Below are positions 58,049-64,000 of a stretch of 64,000 bases of DNA, in pieces. The first letter of the stretch is position 1. Every line of letters begins with the position of its first letter. The position numbers and the translations under genes were made by a program. The notes under the pieces were generated by a model. It was given only the letters and a program-made list of their open reading frames with translations, had not been told where the DNA came from and ran no database searches. The stretch lies in the NCBI GenBank assembly GCA_025765615.1, contig JAIVFJ010000056.1:1-64000 (forward strand), written 5' to 3'. Source of the stretch: Zopfochytrium polystomum. Taxonomy: Eukaryota; Chytridiomycota; Chytridiomycetes; Chytridiales; Chytridiaceae.

Positions 58049-58445
58049 GATGGCAGAGAGTAGTGGGGGAGGGTGAAGTGAATTATGATGTCAGGAACAT
58101 GGCAGGACAGGGCAAGGCTGACAAGGAACTGAGAGGAGTGATGATTGTATTGGAAACAATAATTCACTTGAGGGATGGGACAGGTCCCCCATCCCCCTTT
58201 TATACCTTTTGAGAGTGTTCCTTGTCAAGACTCCAAGAAAGTTCCAGAAAGAGCAATTAGTAATGCAATGATACCAATGATACCAATGACAACAAGACAA
58301 GTCAGGAAAGCAAAGAAGGTTCCAGAAGGTTCCACAAGGTTCCATGAAGGAATGTTCTAGAAGGTTCCAGAAGGTTCCAGAAGGTTCCATGAAGGAATGT
58401 TCTAGAAGGTTCCAGAGGTTTCCAGAGGGTGATTCATAACATCAG

Positions 58446-58604
58446 CCCTGGCTGGTACTTAGCCCTGGATGGTGCACAGCCCAGGCTGGTACTCAGCCCT
58501 GGGTGGTGCTCAGCCCAGGCTGGTACTCAGCCCTGAGTGATGCCCAGCACTGGGTGGTGCTCAGCCCTGAATGGGGTACTTAGCCCAGGCTGGGGATTGG
58601 TGCT
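58446..58604 (+). repeat. Minisatellite of CTGGTACTCAGCCC-type units
   Basis: Alternating units near GGCTGGTACTCAGCCC and TGGGTGGTGCTCAGCCC repeat over ~160 bp; related units also lie at 54437-54486 on the other side of the chromovirus. Confidence 0.85.
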
Positions 58605-59150
58605 CAGCCTGTTTTATCTCATTTCTGTGGCCTGCTCTGCGCAGCCCACTGCTCCCTCTGTTTTCTGATGGCTCCAACCTGCAGGAGTATAAAAGCAGCA
58701 ACCTCTCACAGAGATCAAACAAGGAATCCAACCCCCTCCTTGCTGCTTTGACAGAATCCAGTGCAAAACAAGCCAATCTCTCTTCCTCCATTTGCTCTCT
58801 CTTCCATCTCTGCCCACTCACTCCTCTCTCCTCTCTCCGTCCTCTCACTCCTATTCCTGTTCCATCATCACTGCTCTCTCTCTCTCTCTCTTCATCCCCA
58901 CACACACCAAGTCCCTCCAGTCCTGGGTGGGATTTCATCACAAAGCTACCTACAAGTCGGCCACACTTGTACACTCGAACAGGGCCCTGCTGCTCTTACA
59001 AGAAAAGGGTTTCTGACTCTAAACAAGACCAACCTGTCTGTGAGCACCAGTTCACAGCTACTTTAAGGCAACAAAGGGCTCTTGGCTCTCTACAAGAAAA
59101 GGGCTACCGCTCTAAACAAGTCCACTGGTCCACCAAGCTGCTACCTAGCA
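58605..59150 (+). promoter_or_regulatory. Copia LTR promoter and leader
   Basis: TATA box at 58688-58694 in GAGTATAAAAGCAGC, then a CT-rich leader, matching 4411-4715. Downstream of the leader begins the gag region. Confidence 0.65.
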
Positions 59151-61332
59151 TGTCCTCTTCAACCCCAAGGCTGTCCGCTTTTCTTCTTACAGCTTCCAGG
59201 CTTGGGAACTGCATGTGGAAGAAGTCATCAAGCCGGTCATGGCATACAATCTTGTTGCCAGCTTCCTCAAGCCTGATTACTTTGGTACGTTCAGCGAGCA
59301 CTGCATCAAGGTCGGCATTGGCGCTGCTCCTCCCAGCATTGGTTCTCCCCCTGAATCCTCTGCAACGGCGGAGGCAAGGCTGCGTACAGTGAGATGTACC
59401 GTCTGCACCACGCTGCCCTTGACAAGTACCACACTGGTATACACCAAGAACACAAGACCTACCCTACAGGGAGCTTGAGGCCCAACACGACAAGGCGGTT
59501 GCTACCCTCGACTCCTGCTCGCGCATTGAGGATGTGCGCTCCATGAATGCAGCAAACATCACCAACTGCACTGACTGGTAAAAGTGGCTCAATGACAAGT
59601 ACGCCCTGCAGGACCACACTGGTTCACAGCAGGACAAGTGGCTTGCGACTTACAATCATTTGGCAAAACCCAGAGACTCTGGTCCAGCAGTGCAGGAGTG
59701 GTGCACCACTCTGACCACACTGGTCACGGATTGGCCGAAGAATTTCAAATGTACTGCCACCACTTGCAGGGGTGTGACAAACATCCTGCGTTCTGCCATC
59801 ATCCACAAAGCAAGGGAAACGCTGCCTGGACATGAAATCTTCTCTGGCGTTTGTCAAATCTTCTCAAGGGGCTGTCAGGCTACGCCAACACCAGCGATCT
59901 CGTCAAGGAGTTGACAAACTGCCACACGCTGTACCAGCAAAGCAAAGAGAAGAACAGCAGACATTGTGCTCACCATGGCACTTCTGAGATGGAAACAGCT
60001 GCTTCCACCAAAAACCTCAGTGCAACCAAGAAGCGCAAGATCGGTGAGGCACTCAACGGCAAGCCTACTTGTGACCTTCATGGAATCTGGGTCTCGCACT
60101 CTTGTGAGGAATGCCTCAAGTTCCCTCACAGGAAGTCAGAGCCAGCTCGCCCTGCAAAGAAGGCCAAGGGCAAGCAGCCTGCACATGCCAAAGAAGCCAA
60201 GGCCACACCAGCTGATTCCAAGAAAGCTACTGAGACTGCCAAGATTGCACGTGAGGTGGCCGCTAAAGAACACCACCAAGCCTCTTGCGCAGCCTCTGAG
60301 GACTCTCCTCCCCACAAATGCTACAGGATGGATACTCCACCACCACCTCCTGAAGCAGAAGACGTCGAAATGTTGGAGTTCAGTACTGAGGGTGCTGCGC
60401 ACCTTGCAGACTCTTCAGCTCTAGACGACTTCCTTTTAGTAGAAAGGGCACTTGCAGCACGGGAGTTTGAAATTGGAACATGCCAGGCCGTTGAGGTGGA
60501 GGAGGAATTTGAAGTGGAACTCACAGTTACACTTCTTGACAGCAGAACGGATCCAGACTGGATCACTGACAACATTGTCTCAAACATCGGCTACAAAGTG
60601 ATGTACGAATCTGGGCGTTTCCTCTACCGCAACGTCACCTACCGCCGCATCTACGAGACTGCGCTGGCAAGACTTGCTGGCAGCAACCCACACCAGGTCA
60701 TCCTTGACTCTGGGGCTTCCAGGACAATGTCGCCTTGTGAAGAGCACTTCACAAACTTGCAGCCCACCTCCCAGCAGATCAAAACAGCTGACGGCTTTGC
60801 AACTGCCACTGGAGTGGGCGACTTTACCCTGTTCGTTAACAGAAGAGCTCTCGTCATGAGGAACTTGCTCTATGTGCCAGAGTTCTCAGACACTCTACTC
60901 TCAGTTCAGCAAATCGTGCGGCAGACAGGTCACAACGTGACTTTCACAGAAGACACAGCCCTATTGCATCCTTGGGTACATGGTTCAGACTTTACCATTG
61001 CTCATAGGGACATAGGGAATGTCTATGTTGTGGACCCTTCTCTTCTGACGGGACATACTGGTCTCGACAGGGCAGAACTTGGAAGGGACGGGCCGACTCC
61101 TTCGGGGGACGCCCCAGGTGAGTTGCAACAGCAAACTGCTCCTTTGCAAACTGCAACCCCAACTTTAAGTCAAACTGACCCAGACCCTTTACCAAACCCT
61201 CAGAACATTGAAGCGGTCCAAGCTCTTCACAAGAAATTTGGTCACCTGTCTTTATCTTCTTTGAAGCGTACTTGGTCAAATCTGTATAAAGTTGGTCATT
61301 CATTTTTCCTCGTTCATGACATTCCTGTGTGA
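59150..61332 (+). pseudogene. Copia Gag-protease-pre-integrase region
   Basis: The gag part (59150-59850) is readable only in pieces, with frameshifts and a stop near 59579. From 59851 a 493-residue frame includes a basic KKRKIGEALNG stretch, Ala/Lys-rich linker, the protease motif VILDSGASRTMSP, and the pre-integrase segment ALHKKFGHLSLSSLKR. It ends at 61332, where a frameshift leads to the integrase start. This order is that of Ty1/copia. It is the best-preserved 5' half of a copia element in the window. Confidence 0.85.
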
Positions 61333-61510
61333 CATGTGATGTTGGGAAATTGAAAGCTTCGCCTATCCACCCCACTTCCAGACCAAACACCACACCGCTT
61401 GGTCGTTTACACACTGATGCTGTCCCACTGCCCGCACGTGGACACCATGGTGAAAAACATTGGCAACTGGTTGTGGAAGAGTCAACCTGTTGGCTTGACA
61501 TTGAGTTCCT
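61329..61510 (+). pseudogene. Copia integrase N-terminal end
   Basis: TPLGRLHTDAVPLPARGHHGEKHWQLVVEE-type sequence matches the start of the copia integrase core (LHTD followed by G..Y/W and VVD/E). It is one frame off from the upstream pre-integrase part and stops where the dispersed repeat begins near 61515. Confidence 0.75.
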
Positions 61511-61514
61511 CAGC

Positions 61515-61780
61515 TTGTTAGATTTTGGGTTTTTGCAGTAAGCAGTGTGCAGGAGCAACACCTCACACTGTGGTGCATGGGAGCACCAACTGTGATGAGG
61601 ATTTGGTGCATTTTTTGTCACCTGGTCTTTGTCACAATTTTGTATAAAGCCAAACAGCATACATTGTACAACAGTCTCCCATCTCAGCTTCACCATCACA
61701 AGAGAGTAGTCCACCAGAGTAGTTCACCACCATCCACAAGCAGCAGCAGTCAATTCTTTCATACAAAATTGTGACCCATC
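61515..61780 (-). repeat. Dispersed ~245-bp repeat, diverged copy
   Basis: Reverse-strand relative of 47222-47465 (GTAAGCAGTGTGCAGGAGC; CAATTTTGTATAAAG). It truncates the copia integrase as copy 1 truncates the Fanzor remnant. Confidence 0.6.
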
Positions 61781-62480
61781 CCAATCATCTGGAGTATAAA
61801 CAACGTGCAGAACACAGCAACACACTTGAAAAGCGCACAGAACGAGCAAACAGAAGCAGTGCCACTTGCCATCACACTATCAACTTGCTCAGTTTTTGTA
61901 CCCCCACCAGAGCGTGTAACAGCACTCATCCACAACATCAGCCACCTGATAACGTCGAATTTCGAGAGTTTACGTTTGCAACTTCTTTCAATCGCTTTAG
62001 GAATCGCTTACCACCATTTGAAAGTGCTCCTTTTGTTCTATCTACTCACGAAACGTCGCAATACTCGACTGCTTCCTTGCTGCATAGTAACTGTCCGCGT
62101 TTTGAACGAATTCAGTACTCAATTAGCACCAAATTTCACCCAAATCCGTCGAAATTTGTTGCCTGCAACTTCCCACATTCACAACTCGGCCAAAACCCAA
62201 CCAAATCGCTTAAAACCAATTTCTCTGCATTCAGCAACTGCTGATCTACGTGGGGCAACTCAGTGATTCTCCAAATTCGTCCTTGGCCTCGTGGGATATT
62301 AAGTTGCAAGCTGCATCTGCATTTTGGCCCATCTGGTCACTCAATTTCGCTCCATAATCGTGACAAGTCTGCTTTTCTCAACACCAACTCATCACCAGCG
62401 TACCCCATTGAGAAAATAATCTACTCACACTTACAACTCCGCCCACAAGCGTCGTACTGCATTTGTTTACGGCTTCTTCT
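61781..62480 (+). other. LTR-like promoter region
   Basis: A TATA-like GAGTATAAACAACG lies near 61793 after a short spacer. The following open frame of 157 residues (61771-62244) has no known domain and is probably non-coding leader. Confidence 0.35.
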
Positions 62481-62483
62481 TAA

Positions 62484-62839
62484 ATTTTGCACTTGAGTTC
62501 AGTGAGGGTCTTGAAGACAAGGTAGATGCTGCTAATCATTTGCTTGAGATTTTTGCCAACATGATTAAGAAAGTGCATCATGGCCAGCTTGTTTTGGGAG
62601 TAGGTTTCAGGGAAGACTGCCCCATTGTTGCTGAACGTACAGTAGCTGACATACTGCGGGTGGTTGGGTACATGCGCTGGGAGGATACACATGACATCAG
62701 GGGTGCTGCAGCTGCCCATTTTAGAAATTCTGCACCAGCAGCAGCAGGGCTGGCTCCTGCAGCAGCTCCAGCACCAGCTCCGGCATCAGCGCCTCCAATT
62801 CCAGCTCTGGCAGCGGCGCTGGCACAATGTGCTGCTTGA
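62484..62839 (+). CDS. Unassigned small open frame
   Basis: The frame reads EFSEGLEDKVDAANHLLEIF, then VLGVGFREDCPIVAERTVADIL, and ends in an Ala/Pro-rich tail before TGA at 62837-62839. The N-terminal part looks like an amphipathic helical protein piece, not random sequence, but I do not recognise it. It could be the end of a gag-like protein or a captured host exon. No ATG-based start is clear (first Met at 62561). The following 62840-63330 shows no supported feature. Confidence 0.3.
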
Positions 62840-63479
62840 AGACTCACAGTTGACAGTGCATCTTTGTACTATGTGTCAAAGTAGATGGGGTTATTGAGAG
62901 CCTGGTAGACTAGTTTGACACTCATATTGTGTCCGGGCAAAGGTTTGTTAGGGGGGTTTTGAGGTAGGAGATACAGGGATCAGAACAAAATGGATACCGA
63001 GCAACTGAATTTTCGCCTTAGAACAGTCGTCGCAGCAGGTCACGTGATTGGCGACAAGGGATGGGTGCTAGTAGCTGCGTAGCTGACTAGTGAAGGCGAT
63101 CGTTCGTTCGAAGCAGTAGATGGCTTCAGTTCGAGTCTGTGGTGGACAATCGCTTGAAGGTTGAGATGGATTGCTTGGCTGTGAGGACGGATTGCTTGAT
63201 TGCTTGAGTTGATGGGGGTCAATCACGTCGAGTTCGCTGAATTAAACAAGACGCCAAATATGGACACGTTCTATGCCTGCATCACTTGGCTCTGCGCAAA
63301 TACTCTACAAGTAACGCGGCGGGTTTCACTGGCAAAAATTGGTTGAAATCAGCAAACCCAATGATGTTCCAGATGAGATTGCGAAATGGTATGCATCTAT
63401 TTCGTGCCTCGATCAGGACTATGATGCAGTATTCAGCTGTCACAATATTATTCAGAAGCAGGTGAAGCTGACCCTGCCT

Positions 63480-64000
63480 GCTAATGCTTGTGCCTGCTCA
63501 GACAATTTTCGGACCAGAACCACCTCCTCTCCAACCACCATGATGCATTCTATGGGGGTGAACCTGGACTGGATATGTCTTTTTCCTCATGGGCGCTGCT
63601 GTCACTTGGGTCTCACCCAAACAACATCGCATATCGGTATCCTCCATGGAAGCAGAATACTACTCACTTTCTGAAGCCTTCCAAGAAGCACAATGGCTCT
63701 TAGCCGTATTATCAGAGTTGCAACTCCCTGCACCGCAGCCACTTCCAATCCTTGAGGACGATCAATCTGCAGTCGCACTAGTGCTGAACCCTCTCACAAA
63801 ACACATTGACATACATGCTCATTTCCGCTGACAAGGTGTAGCCACTGGAGAGATCACTGTACTCTACATACCAACCAGCGACCAGATCGCAGACATTCTC
63901 ACAAAGCCACTCTCAAGGTCTCAGCACCAGCGACTGACCTCACTACTTGGCCTCCAACCCTGCTCCAATCTTTCGAACATCCTTTCAGTCGAAGCCTCAG
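63480..64000 (+). pseudogene. Copia RNase H and 3' pol end, cut by the window edge
   Basis: Reads ISVSSMEAEYYSLSEAFQEAQWL, then LEDDQSAVALVLNPLTKHIDIHAHF followed by a TGA, the copia RNase H C-terminus; upstream HDAFYGGEPG and SSWALLSLGSH pieces are in other frames. It is the same family as 3674-3898 and 20028-20422 and shows the uninterrupted site (GATCAATCTGCAG) into which TGTGAG elements inserted there. It continues past 64000. Confidence 0.83.

Larger units (their letters stand above)
54487..58441 (-). mobile_element. RT-less chromovirus, copy 2 (young, full-length)
   Basis: LTRs 54487-54839 and 58089-58441 (353 bp) read as identical. The target duplication TCAGC is present at 54482-54486 and 58442-58446. 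Minus-strand order: 5' LTR, self-priming site (58076-58086), gag, -1 shift site, protease, S/Q-rich linker, integrase, chromodomain, polypurine tract (54843-54855), 3' LTR. There is no reverse transcriptase or RNase H. The LTRs are 46 bp longer than in copy 1 through a tandem duplication inside the heat-shock element array. It inserted into a GGTGGTACTCAGC minisatellite that continues on both sides. Confidence 0.94.

Overview
The window is fungal genomic DNA: islands of intron-rich host genes set in dense, nested and mostly decayed retrotransposons. Short introns (about 41-140 nt) with GT..AG ends and CTNAC-like branch points, an OPI1-type lipid regulator, an MNN1-type (GT71) mannosyltransferase and NOP9 all point to a fungus. 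The remnant of a Fanzor/TnpB-like protein and the heavy intron load would suit an early-diverging lineage, but the phylum is only a guess.

Host genes. 7.3-10.6 kb (+): OPI1 homologue in at least seven exons, with a frame break at an 11-C run. 27.7-29.9 kb (-): F-box/ankyrin-like protein spliced to a two-helix membrane tail. 31.2-33.1 kb (+): mitochondrial seryl-tRNA synthetase. 33.2-34.4 kb (-): MYST histone acetyltransferase. 34.9-37.3 kb (-): coiled-coil protein with a hydrophobic C-terminal segment. 37.4-38.8 kb (+): RRM/zinc-knuckle/RS splicing factor. 43.3-46.5 kb (-): NOP9. 48.7-50.8 kb (+): MNN1-type mannosyltransferase. Exon joints were checked by reading phase wherever given.

Mobile DNA. 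1-3.2 kb: LINE end with RNase H and zinc-finger remnants but no reverse transcriptase, ending in a hairpin and A-tail. 3.2-5.3 kb: copia RNase H end, LTR and leader pieces. 10.9-20.0 kb: LTR-like elements with TGTGAG...CTCACA ends interleaved with a minus-strand LINE. 20.0-27.6 kb: a three-level nest, a copia element interrupted by a chromovirus that is itself interrupted by a TGTGAG element. 39.4-42.8 kb: copia, LINE and LTR shards around an AT-rich stretch. 46.6-48.6 kb: Fanzor remnant and a large GA microsatellite. 51.6-64 kb: LTR pieces, a young chromovirus (54487-58441), and copia elements running to the window edge.

Most notable system. Two copies of a Ty3/gypsy chromovirus family (20423-26330 and 54487-58441) each have paired LTRs and a perfect 5-bp target duplication. 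They keep Gag, protease, integrase and chromodomain, but both lack the whole reverse transcriptase/RNase H region. They retain an 11-nt Tf1-type self-priming match, a correctly phased -1 frameshift heptamer, and LTR promoters carrying long runs of perfect heat-shock elements. One copy has LTRs that I read as identical and only about six CpGs in 3,955 bp. This looks like a mobile, non-autonomous, possibly heat-inducible retrotransposon that borrows reverse transcriptase in trans.
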